From: Massilia soli
GTDB taxonomy: Bacteria; Pseudomonadota; Gammaproteobacteria; Burkholderiales; Burkholderiaceae_D
Reading direction: 5' to 3'
NCBI RefSeq assembly: GCF_016809835.1
Contig: NZ_JAFBIL020000004.1
Location: 434,001-498,000, forward strand
DNA length: 64,000 bases
The notes under the pieces are model-generated. The model worked only from the letters and a program-made list of their open reading frames with translations, was not told the DNA's origin and searched no databases. A program made the translations under genes and the position numbers. Shown piece after piece: positions 35,193 through 44,979 of the stretch. How positions within the stretch are numbered: the first letter of the stretch is position 1; each line of letters starts with the position of its first letter.

Positions 35193-38100
35193 TTACGCTG
35201 CCTTGGCGGTCGGGTTGGTCGATTCCGACAGCGACCAGACGTCAAGCATGGCCGATTCGAGATCCGCAGGCTGGGCGTAGCCGGTCAGTGCCAGCTGGCT
35301 GGCGACCGCTTCAACCGCATCATGCACCGGAACGCCGCTGCTGGCGCGCGCCAGTACCTGCTCCAGCAGACGCTGCTGGGTGCGGCGCAGGGCCTGCGTC
35401 GCGTAGTTACGCAGCTGCTCCTGCGACTTGCTGGTGGCGGCCAGCTTCAGGCCACGCTCCAGCATGTCGATGCCGGCGCGGGCACGCAGTGCCATGCCGA
35501 CCTGCAGGAACTGCGCAAGCGACATGCCCGCGGGACGCTGTACTGCCACTGCCGCGAACAGGAAGCTCGACACGGATTCGATCGCGTCGACTGCCTTCCA
35601 GGCCTGTGCGAACGATGCCGGCAGGGTCGGGTAATTGTCCGCGTCGGTCTGCGCCGGCGCCAGGCTCTTGACGGTGTCCGGCTGTGCGAACAGCTGCGCC
35701 AGTTCGGCCATGCCGCTTTCGTGATCGCCGCCGTTCACCGACAGCACGCCTTCCAGCAGTGCCTTGAACAGCACGCGGGTACGCGCATCGACCTTGACCG
35801 ATACGGCGCGCGGCACCGTCAAGGCGTCGGCGTCGAGTGCGTTGAACACAGGCGCCAGCTGGAGCGCCGTCCATGCCTGGCCCCATGCCTTGACGACTTC
35901 GGTTTCGTCGACGCCGTGTTCCGCGGCGAGGTCACGCAGCATCAGCGGGCCGCAGCGGTTGACCGCTTCGTTGGCCAGCACGGTTGCCAGGATCGCGTTC
36001 GCCAGCGGGTGAGCCAGCGGATCGCGGGTCGCTACCAGCTGCGCCGGGAAGTACGGCTTGAGCACGGTGGCCGCCCATGGCTCGTCGGTCAGCGGCAGCG
36101 CCAGCAAGGTGCGCTTGAAGCGGTTCTTGACGTTGGCGATGACCACCGCCAGTTCAGGCGCGGTCAGTCCATGGCCGCTGGCTTTGCGGCGCTGCAGTTC
36201 GGCGTCGGTCGGCAGCTGCTCGAGTTCGCGCGACAGCGCTCCCTCTTTTTCCAGGCTGGTGATCAGCGATGCGTAGCCATCGACCACGTTGGCATCGGCT
36301 TGCGCCTGGCCTTCGCGGGTCAGCAGGTGGGTCTGCTGGGAGTTGTCACGCAGGACCAGGCGCTCGATCTCGCCGGTCATCTCGTTCAGGATGCGGTTAC
36401 GGTCCGCTTCCGGCAGCTCGCCTGCATTGACTTCGGTGTCGAGCCAGATCTTGACGTTGACTTCGTGGTCGGAGCAATCCACGCCAGCCGAGTTGTCGAT
36501 CGCATCGGTGAAGATGCGGCCGCCCGACAGCGCGAATTCGATGCGGCCGGCCTGGGTCGCGCCCAGGTTGCCGCCTTCGGCCACCACCTTGCAGCGCAGC
36601 TGGCTGCCATCGACACGGATGTTGTCGTTGGCGCGGTCCTTGACCTGGGCGTGTGTTTCGGTCGACGACTTGATGTAGGTACCGATACCGCCGTTGTAGA
36701 ACAGGTCCACCGGCGCCAGCAGGATACGGTGCATCAGTTCTTCAGGCGACAGCGAAGTTTCGGCGATGTCGAGCGCTGCGCGTACCTGCGGCGACAGCTC
36801 GATCGAACGTGCGGTGCGCGGGAACACGCCGCCGCCTTCCGAGATCAGGTCCTTGTTGTAGTCTTCCCACGACGAACGCGGCAGCGCGAACATGCGGGCG
36901 CGCTCGGCGAACGAGGTCACCACACTTGGCGCCGGGTCGAGGAAGATGTGGCGGTGGTCGAACGCCGCGAGCACCTTCAGCTGGCGCGACAGCAGCACGC
37001 CGTTGCCGAACACGTCGCCCGACATGTCGCCCACGCCGACCATGGTGATCGGGGTGGTTTCCATGTCGTGGTCCATTTCGTAGAAGTGGCGCTTGACCGC
37101 TTCGAACGCACCCTTGGCGGTAATGCCCATCTTCTTGTGGTCGTAGCCGTTCGAGCCGCCCGACGCAAACGCGTCGCCCAGCCAGAAGCCGCGCTGGACC
37201 GCGATGCTGTTGGCGATGTCGGAGAATGTCGCGGTGCCCTTGTCGGCGGCAACCACCAGGTAAGGATCGTCCTGGTCGTAGCGCACGGTGTCGCCTGGCG
37301 GCACGATGACGCCGCGCACGCGGTTGTCGGTCACTTCCAGCAGGCTGGAGATGAACAGGCGATACACCGCTTCGCCTTCAGCGGCGATGGTCTCGCGCAC
37401 TGCGTCCTTCGGCATCAGCTTGCAGACGAAGCCGCCCTTCGAGCCGGCCGGCACGATGACCGCGTTCTTGACCATCTGCGCCTTGACCAGGCCGAGGACT
37501 TCGGTGCGGTAGTCTTCCATGCGGTCCGACCAGCGCAGGCCGCCGCGGGCGACCGGGCCGCCGCGCAGGTGCACGCCTTCGAAGCGGCGCGAGAACACGA
37601 AGATCTCGCGGTACGGGCGCGGCTCCGGCGCCAGCGCCAGGTTGCTGGTGTCGAACTTGAAGATGATCTTGTCGCCCTTCTGGTCGTTCTGGAAGTAGCT
37701 GGTGCGGACCGTATGCAGCACCAGGTCGACCAGCGCTGCGAGGATTTCCTCGGTATCGGCGTGGTTGACGGTCGCCAGGCGCGACTTGATCGACATGACC
37801 TTCTCGGTGCCGGCTCCGCGTTCCGCTTCGCTCAGCGCCGGGTTGAAGCGCTGCAGGAAGCCGTCGACCAGTTCCTTGACCATGTCCGGCTGGCGGCGCA
37901 AGGTGTCGGCCATGTAGCGGACGGTGAACTTGCTGCCGGTCTGGCGCCAGTAGCTGATGTAGGCGCGCACCAGCTGGACTTCGCGGGTCGACAGGCCGCC
38001 CTCGATGACCAGGCCGTTCAGGCGGCCATCTTCGGCGTCGTCGTTGAACAGCGCGGTGAACAATTCTTCAGCGACGGGAACGATGTTCGGGCGCGCCAGC

Positions 38101-39896
38101 TTGGCCGCGCTTTCGGCGTCAACCGACAGGCTGGTGACAAAGCGGCGCGCACCGTCGATCGAGGCGATCGAATAGGTCTGCTCGCGGTCGATCGATACGC
38201 CGGCGTTCTGCAGTGCCGGCAGGATGCGCGACAGCGACGGCACGTTTTCGATCGAGTACAGGCGCACGGTGGCCGAATCGGCGTCTTCGGCGTCGATGCG
38301 TACCTCGATGCCTTCGCTGCCGTTGGCCAGGATCGCTTCAAGGTCGCGGAAGGCGACGTCCGGCGCGGTGGCGGTCACGTAATTGACCGGCAGGGTCGAG
38401 CACATCTTGCGCAAGGTGGTGCGCGCGGCGACATCGGCGACGCCGTCGGTCAGCGCGGCGAACTTGTCGTGCCAGCCTTCGAGGATCGACATCAGCGGCT
38501 GCTGGATGTCGCTTTCCAGGTCGAGCGGATTGCGAGCGGCGTGGGCGATCAGGTAGACGCGCGCCAGCGGGCCGTCGGCCACCAGCGCTTGTGGACGGAC
38601 GTCGGTCGCGCCCGAGCTTTCTTTCAGTGCGGCCGCCAGGCTCTGCACGATGGCGGCGCTGTAGCGCTCGCGCGGCAGGTAGACCAGGACGTTCAGGTGG
38701 CGTGCGTAGACGTCGCGGCGGGCGAAGATCTTGGCGCGTGGCTGCTTGTACAGCGAGACCACCGAGCTGCAAACCTGCGCCAGCCATTCAGGATCGGCTT
38801 CCAGCGCCTCGGTGCGCGGCAGCGATTCCATGATTTCGAGGAACTTCTCGGCGCGGAAGCCTTCCTGGCGAACGCCGGCCAGCGACAGCACCTTGGCGAC
38901 GCGGCCACGCGCGAACGGCAGGCGTGCCAGCGGGGTCGAGGTGGCGGCGCGGGTGAACAGGCCGACGAAGCAGTGCTCGCCGAGGATCGCGCCCTGGGCG
39001 TCGGTATGGCGCACGCCGATGAAGTCGAGCGGCTGGTCGCGGTGCAGCGTGCCTTCGACGTCGGCCTTGACGATCGACAGCGCGTCGGCGCGCTTCGACA
39101 GGGTCTCGAAGTCGCCCGGGATGTTGGCCAGGCAGGTGCCGTAGACCGGGTGCGAGGTATCCTGCAGCACGCCCATGCGGCTCGGGATGTCGCGCTCCAG
39201 CTCGCGCACGCCTGGCTTGACGACGTAGTAAGCGTAGCCGAACGGCTCGAAGCCTTCGTTCTTGGCCCACTCGAGGAATGCAGCCACTTCCTGGCCGGCG
39301 GCGCCCTGCTGGGAAGCCTGCGCGGCGACGGTGGTCAGGCGGTCGGCCATCGCAACCGCATCGCGGCGCACGACCGCGGCGTCGCGCGCCACCATCTGCA
39401 AACGCTCGACCAGTGTGCTCAGTTCATCCGCGGCGAGGTCTTCAGCCAGCAGGCAAAGCACATACGATTCAAGCGGCGCGCCGGCTTCGCCGACCGATAC
39501 CGCCTGGCCGTTGGCGTCGCGGCGCACCGCGAGCACGGCGTTCATCACGCCGGTCGCCTGGACCTTCTGCTTGCGCAGGGCCATGACGATCGAGTCGACC
39601 AGGTAAGGCATGTCGTCGTTCAGGACAAGCAAGGCGCTGGCCATGCCGCCGCGGCCATCCGCGTAGCGCAGCTGCGCAATCTGGCAGCCCTGCGAGGTGC
39701 GGCGCGCGGCCTGGAAAAAGCCGTCCCACAGCACTGGCGCAAGGCTGTCGGGCGACGTGCCTGCGAGGTCTTCGTCGTCGAGCGACGCCAGCCAGGCGCC
39801 GATCAGGGCCTCGACCTGGCTGCTGTCGGCAGCCGGCTTGCTTGCGTTGACCAGTGCCAGCGTTTGCATACGCAGGGTTTGGGGCATAACTTTCAT
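35193..39896 (-). CDS. gdhB: NAD-specific glutamate dehydrogenase, large (GDH-180) type
   Basis: 1567 residues, near the 1600 of the GdhB/GDH-180 class, which deaminates glutamate to 2-oxoglutarate with NAD+. The long N-terminal half has ACT-like regulatory regions; the catalytic core near residues 780-1000 holds RGGPVARGGLRWSDR, then a Lys-containing KNAVIVPAGSKGGF segment and VGVGDMSGDVFGNG. The ATG at 39896 has GGAG seven bases upstream; the frame is open to 39989. It lies between astB (126 bases upstream) and astE (five bases downstream), where it would use the glutamate made by the Ast pathway. In P. aeruginosa the homologous gdhB is arginine-induced but located elsewhere. Confidence 0.95.
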   Translation of the reverse strand: MKVMPQTLRMQTLALVNASKPAADSSQVEALIGAWLASLDDEDLAGTSPDSLAPVLWDGFFQAARRTSQGCQIAQLRYADGRGGMASALLVLNDDMPYLVDSIVMALRKQKVQATGVMNAVLAVRRDANGQAVSVGEAGAPLESYVLCLLAEDLAADELSTLVERLQMVARDAAVVRRDAVAMADRLTTVAAQASQQGAAGQEVAAFLEWAKNEGFEPFGYAYYVVKPGVRELERDIPSRMGVLQDTSHPVYGTCLANIPGDFETLSKRADALSIVKADVEGTLHRDQPLDFIGVRHTDAQGAILGEHCFVGLFTRAATSTPLARLPFARGRVAKVLSLAGVRQEGFRAEKFLEIMESLPRTEALEADPEWLAQVCSSVVSLYKQPRAKIFARRDVYARHLNVLVYLPRERYSAAIVQSLAAALKESSGATDVRPQALVADGPLARVYLIAHAARNPLDLESDIQQPLMSILEGWHDKFAALTDGVADVAARTTLRKMCSTLPVNYVTATAPDVAFRDLEAILANGSEGIEVRIDAEDADSATVRLYSIENVPSLSRILPALQNAGVSIDREQTYSIASIDGARRFVTSLSVDAESAAKLARPNIVPVAEELFTALFNDDAEDGRLNGLVIEGGLSTREVQLVRAYISYWRQTGSKFTVRYMADTLRRQPDMVKELVDGFLQRFNPALSEAERGAGTEKVMSIKSRLATVNHADTEEILAALVDLVLHTVRTSYFQNDQKGDKIIFKFDTSNLALAPEPRPYREIFVFSRRFEGVHLRGGPVARGGLRWSDRMEDYRTEVLGLVKAQMVKNAVIVPAGSKGGFVCKLMPKDAVRETIAAEGEAVYRLFISSLLEVTDNRVRGVIVPPGDTVRYDQDDPYLVVAADKGTATFSDIANSIAVQRGFWLGDAFASGGSNGYDHKKMGITAKGAFEAVKRHFYEMDHDMETTPITMVGVGDMSGDVFGNGVLLSRQLKVLAAFDHRHIFLDPAPSVVTSFAERARMFALPRSSWEDYNKDLISEGGGVFPRTARSIELSPQVRAALDIAETSLSPEELMHRILLAPVDLFYNGGIGTYIKSSTETHAQVKDRANDNIRVDGSQLRCKVVAEGGNLGATQAGRIEFALSGGRIFTDAIDNSAGVDCSDHEVNVKIWLDTEVNAGELPEADRNRILNEMTGEIERLVLRDNSQQTHLLTREGQAQADANVVDGYASLITSLEKEGALSRELEQLPTDAELQRRKASGHGLTAPELAVVIANVKNRFKRTLLALPLTDEPWAATVLKPYFPAQLVATRDPLAHPLANAILATVLANEAVNRCGPLMLRDLAAEHGVDETEVVKAWGQAWTALQLAPVFNALDADALTVPRAVSVKVDARTRVLFKALLEGVLSVNGGDHESGMAELAQLFAQPDTVKSLAPAQTDADNYPTLPASFAQAWKAVDAIESVSSFLFAAVAVQRPAGMSLAQFLQVGMALRARAGIDMLERGLKLAATSKSQEQLRNYATQALRRTQQRLLEQVLARASSGVPVHDAVEAVASQLALTGYAQPADLESAMLDVWSLSESTNPTAKAA

Positions 39897-40022
39897 CTTG
39901 CTTCTCCAATGCTTGTTGTGTAGTGCCTCGCGGTCGCACTTGCTTGTGGCCGTGCTAGCGCGATCGATAGAAAGACGGGGTTGGCCCATCCAAAAATTAG
40001 TTCTTCACGGCAACCCGACATT

Positions 40023-41366
40023 CTACGCCAGGTCGTACAGGCCGGGCAGGCCCAGGATGCGTTCAAGATCCTGCAGCGCGGTCCTGCATTCAATGGCCAG
40101 CTGCGGGTCGGCCAGGTCTTTTGGTTCGAGGTGGTCGCGGTAGTGCTTCCCGACCCACGCGACCAGGGTCGCGTACAGCGCCTCGGTCATTACCACGCCC
40201 TGGTGCATCGCCGCAGCTTCCGCGCCGGTCAGCGCCACGCGCAGGCGCAGGCACGCAGGCCCGCCGCCGTTGCGCATACTCTGGCGCAGGTCGAAATCGA
40301 TCAGCTCATTGACCGGGCCGCCGCTGGCGGCCAGGCCTTGCAGGTAGCGCGACACCGCCTCGTTTTCGGCGCATTCGTGCGGCACCACCAGCGCCATCGA
40401 ACCGTCGGGTTTCGACAACAGCTGGCTATTGAACAGGTAGCTGGAGACGGCATCTGCGACCGCTACCAGCCCGGTATCGACGCGCACAGCGTGCAATTCT
40501 GCGCCGACGGCGCCCATCGCGGCGCGCAGCTGCGACAGCACGGTGGCTTCATCGGCGAAGGCCTGCTCGTGATAGAACAGCACATTGCCGTTGCCGACCG
40601 CGATCACGTCGTTGTGGAACACGCCCTGGTCGATCACGTCCGGGTTCTGCGATGCGAACACGGTGCGCTCCGGATGCAGGCCATGCAGGCGCGCGATGGC
40701 CTGCGAGGCTTCCAGTGTCTGGCGCGCTGGGTACTTTTTCGGGCTCGGCGCCGCCGGGTCGAATTCGACGCGGCCGTAGACGAACAATTCGACGCCGCGG
40801 TCGCCATGGGTGGCGCTGAAGCGGGTGTGGTTTGCGGCCCCTTCGTCGCCGAAGGCCGGCGTCGACGGCAGCGCATCGTGCACGGCGAAGTGCGCCGCAT
40901 CGGCGAAGATCGCACGCAGGGTACGCGACGCCTGCTCGTGCTCCATCGCGCGGTGCAGCTTGTTGTTCAGGTTCGCGGCGGTGAAGTGCACGCGGCCGTC
41001 GATGGTGTCGGCCGACGGGCTGACGGTGCCCGCGTTCGCGGTCCACATTGGCGATGCCGAGTACGCGCACGCGAGGATGACCGGCGACTCGCGGTAGGCG
41101 CGCGCCAGCACATCGGCGTCGGTGCCGGTGAAGCCGATGGAACGCAGCAGTCGGAAGTTAGGCCGCGCCTGCGGCGGCATCACTGCCTGCGCGAAGCCGC
41201 GCGCAGCCAGCGCGCGCATCTTGGCCAGGCCCTGCAGCGCAGCCTCCTTCGGGTTCGACGCGCTCTTGACGTTGCTGAACGAAGCGACGTTGCCGAACGA
41301 GAGGCCGGCGTAGTTGTGCGACGGGCCGACCAGGCCGTCGAAGTTAAATTCGCGTGCTGTTTGCAT
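40023..41366 (-). CDS. astB: N-succinylarginine dihydrolase
   Basis: 447 residues, full length. It hydrolyses N2-succinylarginine to succinylornithine, CO2 and two ammonia. It opens with [23 protein letters not shown], a hallmark of AstB, and contains the guanidine-modifying fold residues in [13 protein letters not shown] (about 107-119), [10 protein letters not shown] (His region, about 177-186) and the terminal segment [12 protein letters not shown] with the catalytic Cys (about 368). It starts eight bases after astD and is followed by a 126-base gap before the dehydrogenase gene, in which I see no second promoter. Confidence 0.97.
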   Translation of the reverse strand: MQTAREFNFDGLVGPSHNYAGLSFGNVASFSNVKSASNPKEAALQGLAKMRALAARGFAQAVMPPQARPNFRLLRSIGFTGTDADVLARAYRESPVILACAYSASPMWTANAGTVSPSADTIDGRVHFTAANLNNKLHRAMEHEQASRTLRAIFADAAHFAVHDALPSTPAFGDEGAANHTRFSATHGDRGVELFVYGRVEFDPAAPSPKKYPARQTLEASQAIARLHGLHPERTVFASQNPDVIDQGVFHNDVIAVGNGNVLFYHEQAFADEATVLSQLRAAMGAVGAELHAVRVDTGLVAVADAVSSYLFNSQLLSKPDGSMALVVPHECAENEAVSRYLQGLAASGGPVNELIDFDLRQSMRNGGGPACLRLRVALTGAEAAAMHQGVVMTEALYATLVAWVGKHYRDHLEPKDLADPQLAIECRTALQDLERILGLPGLYDLA

Positions 41367-41374
41367 ACAGGATC

Positions 41375-42841
41375 CTAGAAGGCCAGGCCAGGCGACAGCT
41401 TGGCAGGCAACGCCAGTTCATCGGTTTCGATCGAGGCGACCGGGTAAGCGCAGTAATCGGCGGCGTAGTAAGCGCTCGGACGGTGGTTGCCGGACTTGCC
41501 GACGCCGCCGAACGGCGCGCTGCTCGCGGCGCCAGTGGTTGGACGGTTCCAGTTGACGATACCGGCGCGCGCCCTGGCCGAGAACTGCTTCCACAATGCC
41601 TCGTCGTTCGACAGCAGCGCCGCGGCCAGTCCGAATTCGGTGGCGTTGGCGGTCTTGATCGCGCTGTCGAAGTCCTTGACCCGTACGATCTGCAGCAACG
41701 GGCCGAACCACTCTTCGTCGGGGATGCCGTGGGCGTTGGTGACGTCGACGATACCCGCGGTGACAAAGCCGGCGTTCGGATCGGGCTGCTTCATCTGCAG
41801 CAGCACGGTGCCGCCCTTGGCGGCCATGTCGGCCTGCGCCTGCACCAGGCGGCCAGCGACGGCGCTCGACACCACAGGACCCATGAATGGCTGCGGCTCG
41901 GCATCCGGCGCGCCGACGGTCAAGGTGGCCGCTACTTCAACCAGGCGTTTGACGAAGGCCTCGCCTGCCGGCGAATCCTGCACCACCAGGCGGCGCGCGC
42001 AGGTGCAGCGCTGGCCGGCCGAGATAAATGCCGACATCACGGCGTGGTGCACGGCCGCGTCAACGTCCTTCACATCCCATACCACCAGCGGATTGTTACC
42101 GCCCATTTCCAGCGCCAGCATCTTGCCGGGCTGACCGCCGAACTGCTTGTGCAGCGCGACGCCGGTCTGGCAGCTGCCGGTGAACAGCACGCCGTCGACG
42201 TCGGCCTGGCCGAGCGCCACGCCGGTATTGCGTCCGCCGTTGACCAGGTTGATCACGCCCTTCGGCAGGCCGGCCTTTTCCCACAACTGCACGGTCTTGA
42301 CGGCGGTGCGCGGCGCGTACTCGCTCGGCTTGAACACCACCGTGTTGCCGGCGATGAGCGCAGGGACGATATGCCCGTTCGGCAGGTGACCCGGGAAGTT
42401 ATAAGGACCGAACACGCCGAACACGCCGTGCGGGCGGTGGCGCAGCACGGCATTGCCATCGGCGACCTTGGAGGCGGCCTCGCCGGTGCGCGCGCCGTAG
42501 GCCTGCACCGAGATATCGACCTTGTTGGCCATCGTCGTTACTTCGGTACGCGCTTCCCACATCGGCTTGCCGACTTCTTCGGCGATGGTTTTGGCCAGGT
42601 CTTCGGCGTTTTCCTTCAACAGGTCGCGGAAGCGGGTGCAGACAGCGATACGCTCGTCGAGCGACGCCATGGCCCAGCCGTCGAAGGCGCCGCGTGCGGC
42701 GTCGACTGCGCGCGCCACGTCGTCAGGCGTCGATTCCTTGCTGGTCCAGGTCTGGCGGCCGCTGGCCGGGTCGATGGTCGCGAGTTCCGCGCCGCTGCCG
42801 GCGGACCACTCGCCGTTGATGTAGTTGCTCAGGTTAGACAT
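41375..42841 (-). CDS. astD: succinylglutamate-semialdehyde dehydrogenase
   Basis: 488 residues of the aldehyde dehydrogenase superfamily, oxidising N-succinylglutamate semialdehyde with NAD+. Catalytic Glu is in [12 protein letters not shown] (about 250) and the nucleophile Cys in [13 protein letters not shown] (about 285). It starts with [12 protein letters not shown], as do AstD enzymes. Its start overlaps the stop of the succinyltransferase gene by eight bases, and astB follows at eight bases, so the order C-F-G-D-B matches the Pseudomonas aru operon. Confidence 0.95.
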   Translation of the reverse strand: MSNLSNYINGEWSAGSGAELATIDPASGRQTWTSKESTPDDVARAVDAARGAFDGWAMASLDERIAVCTRFRDLLKENAEDLAKTIAEEVGKPMWEARTEVTTMANKVDISVQAYGARTGEAASKVADGNAVLRHRPHGVFGVFGPYNFPGHLPNGHIVPALIAGNTVVFKPSEYAPRTAVKTVQLWEKAGLPKGVINLVNGGRNTGVALGQADVDGVLFTGSCQTGVALHKQFGGQPGKMLALEMGGNNPLVVWDVKDVDAAVHHAVMSAFISAGQRCTCARRLVVQDSPAGEAFVKRLVEVAATLTVGAPDAEPQPFMGPVVSSAVAGRLVQAQADMAAKGGTVLLQMKQPDPNAGFVTAGIVDVTNAHGIPDEEWFGPLLQIVRVKDFDSAIKTANATEFGLAAALLSNDEALWKQFSARARAGIVNWNRPTTGAASSAPFGGVGKSGNHRPSAYYAADYCAYPVASIETDELALPAKLSPGLAF

Positions 42842-43868
42842 GTGCGTTCTTCCTTACGTTGAGTGACAGCGTGCGAAGCTGGTCGCCGGCTTGGCAGTGC
42901 AGCAGCGCCAGCTCGTCGGCCGACAGGGCGATACTGCCCTGCGCCGGTGCAGCGGATGCCACGATCATTCGGAAATCGTGCAGCGTGGTGTTCGATACCA
43001 GCGTCGGCTCGCCGGGCATCGGCAGGGCCGCCACTTCGGCGCTGACCACCGTGCTGTCGCGCAGTGCGCGCAGTTCGGACACGCGCGCCTGCAGCACCGG
43101 GCCGGCATCGAAGATATCGACGTAGCCCTCATAGTGCATGCCTTCCTGCTCCAGCAAGCGGCGCGCCGGCGCGGTCGACACATGCACCTTGCCGATCACC
43201 TCGCGCGCATCGTCCGGCAGGTAGTCGACATACAGCGGCTGGCGCGGCATCAGTTCGGCGATGAACGACTTCTTGCCAAGCGCCGTCAGGTTGTCGACGT
43301 GGTTGAAATCCATCTTGAAGAAGTGGCGGCCAAGGCCTTCGTAGAACGGCGATCGCCCGTCCTCTTCCTGGAAGCCGCGCATTTCGGCGATCAGCTTTTC
43401 GGTGAACAGGTGCGGGAACTGGGCGATGAACAGGAAGCGGCTCTTCGACAGCCACTTGCCGTTGTTGCCGGTGCGGTAGTCCGGATGCAGGAACAGCGAG
43501 CACAGTTCGGTGGAGCCGGTCAGGTCGTTCGACAGGTACAAGGTCTCCATGCGGGTGAACACATCGAGCTCGCGGCTTGAGTGCACCAGCGTGCCGATAC
43601 GGTAGTTATAGAAAGGCTCGTCCAGTCCGACCGCGCCCTTGATCGCGCAGATGCCGGCCATGCGGCCGTTGCTGGTGTCCTCCATGACGAACATGTAGTC
43701 GCGCTTTTCCGGCGCGATGGTCTGGGCGAACGACTGCACGGCCACGCTGACGCGGTCGCCCAGCATCTTGCGGTCCGGCTTGAGGGTCGTCATGCCGCTG
43801 CCTACCTGGGTCGCCATGTCGAGCAGCGCTTCGAGGTCGCCGGCGGTGATTGCGCGTACTACTAGCAT
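42834..43868 (-). CDS. aruG: arginine N-succinyltransferase, AruG-type subunit
   Basis: About 344 residues of the AstA family (GNAT-like fold), which transfers succinyl from succinyl-CoA to arginine, the first Ast step. Family features are MLVVRAITAGDL (start), YMFVMEDTSNGRMAGICAI, ELCSLFLHPDYR, GRHFFKMDFNHVD and YEGYVDIFDAGPVLQA. It is a paralogue of the next gene upstream, and the two would form the heteromeric enzyme seen in Pseudomonas. ATG 43868 is chosen from homology; a GTG at 43883, right after the upstream stop, is possible. It overlaps astD by eight bases. Confidence 0.92.
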   Translation of the reverse strand: MLVVRAITAGDLEALLDMATQVGSGMTTLKPDRKMLGDRVSVAVQSFAQTIAPEKRDYMFVMEDTSNGRMAGICAIKGAVGLDEPFYNYRIGTLVHSSRELDVFTRMETLYLSNDLTGSTELCSLFLHPDYRTGNNGKWLSKSRFLFIAQFPHLFTEKLIAEMRGFQEEDGRSPFYEGLGRHFFKMDFNHVDNLTALGKKSFIAELMPRQPLYVDYLPDDAREVIGKVHVSTAPARRLLEQEGMHYEGYVDIFDAGPVLQARVSELRALRDSTVVSAEVAALPMPGEPTLVSNTTLHDFRMIVASAAPAQGSIALSADELALLHCQAGDQLRTLSLNVRKNAHV

Positions 43869-43883
43869 AGGTTGATCGCTCAC

Positions 43884-44915
43884 TTAGATTCTGACGCAAA
43901 TGACGTTATCGCCAGGAGCCACCATCAGCTCGTCCAGCGCGGACGCCGGCAGCTGCACGATGTCATCCGATTCGGCAGCCGGACAAGCCACGGTGATGGC
44001 ACGGAAGTTCTGTTCGCTGCTGGCGGCGATCGCGTAGGTGGCCATCGCTTCGCTGGCCGCGCCGTCTTCGGCCACGGCGACCCGGCGCACCATCGACGCG
44101 CCAAAGGTACGCAGCGAGTTTTTATGGGCCTGGAGGATTGGACCGCCATCGAAGATATCGATGTAGTCGTCGGCCTCGAAGCCCTCTTCGGTCAGCAGGC
44201 TGAAAGCCAGCTCGCCATCCGGATGGATCTGGCCCATCGCCGCCTGCGCGTCGCCCGGCAGCAGCGGCACGTAGACTGGGTAGTGCGGCATCAGCTCGAC
44301 GATCAGGGTGCGGTTGCGCGCGCCGCCGATGACGCGCTCGGCGTCGAGGAAGTCCATCTTGAAGAACTTGCGCCCCAGCGCATCCCAGAACGGCGACTGG
44401 CCGCGGTTGTCGGTGATGCCCGCGAGCGGCACGAAGAAGCGGTCGCCGAAGCGGTGCGGCGCCAGCACGGCGAACAGCAGGCGCGCGCGCGACAGCAATG
44501 CCGCTTCGATGCCGGCGTTGGCGCGGTCGTTGATGTAGTAGCCCGACAGCTGCGAATACGCCGTCAGCTCGGAGCACAGGGTCAGCGCATGCACGCTGTG
44601 ACTGATGTTCAGGTCGCGCGAGACCTGCTGGATCACGTCGTTACGGAACGAGAAGTAGGTACCGTTCGAACCGGCCGACGCATGGATCGCGGCGGTGCCG
44701 ACGATGCTGCCGGTGGCCGTCTCTTCGAGCACGAACATGTACGACTCTTCACTCGGGATATCGACGTGGGCCGCGAAGGACGCGATCGAACGTTCAACCG
44801 AGGCGGCGATTTCGCCATGGGTGCGCGGCAGGGTGTGCACACCTGGCATGGTCACCGTGGCCAGCTCTTCGAGGCTGGCGATATCCGACAGCTCCACCGG
44901 ACGGACAACAAACAT
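43884..44915 (-). CDS. aruF: arginine N-succinyltransferase, AruF-type subunit
   Basis: 343 residues of the same AstA family, with MFVVRPVELSDI at the start, YMFVLEETATGSIVGTAAI, ELTAYSQLSGYYI, GRKFFKMDFLDAE and ADDYIDIFDGGPILQAH. It aligns along its whole length with AruG, showing tandem duplication as in P. aeruginosa aruFG, where both subunits make one arginine and ornithine succinyltransferase. The ATG at 44915 follows a TAGGAG site; the frame is open to 44948. It lies 64 bases after astC. Confidence 0.92.
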   Translation of the reverse strand: MFVVRPVELSDIASLEELATVTMPGVHTLPRTHGEIAASVERSIASFAAHVDIPSEESYMFVLEETATGSIVGTAAIHASAGSNGTYFSFRNDVIQQVSRDLNISHSVHALTLCSELTAYSQLSGYYINDRANAGIEAALLSRARLLFAVLAPHRFGDRFFVPLAGITDNRGQSPFWDALGRKFFKMDFLDAERVIGGARNRTLIVELMPHYPVYVPLLPGDAQAAMGQIHPDGELAFSLLTEEGFEADDYIDIFDGGPILQAHKNSLRTFGASMVRRVAVAEDGAASEAMATYAIAASSEQNFRAITVACPAAESDDIVQLPASALDELMVAPGDNVICVRI

Positions 44916-44979
44916 GTGAACTCCTAAAGTGCTTGCAGGCCGGCGCACGCGCGGACGCGGCGCCGGCAGGTGGACCTGA

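Noticed and set aside
35322-39923. Open plus-strand frame of 1533 codons opposite the glutamate dehydrogenase
   Set aside because: It is the antisense frame of a high-GC gene; its translation is Arg/His/Gln-rich with no family features, while the minus strand encodes a full GDH-180.
42834-44915. Second succinyltransferase gene as a redundant duplicate
   Set aside because: Pseudomonas aruF and aruG are likewise tandem paralogues that form one heteromeric enzyme.
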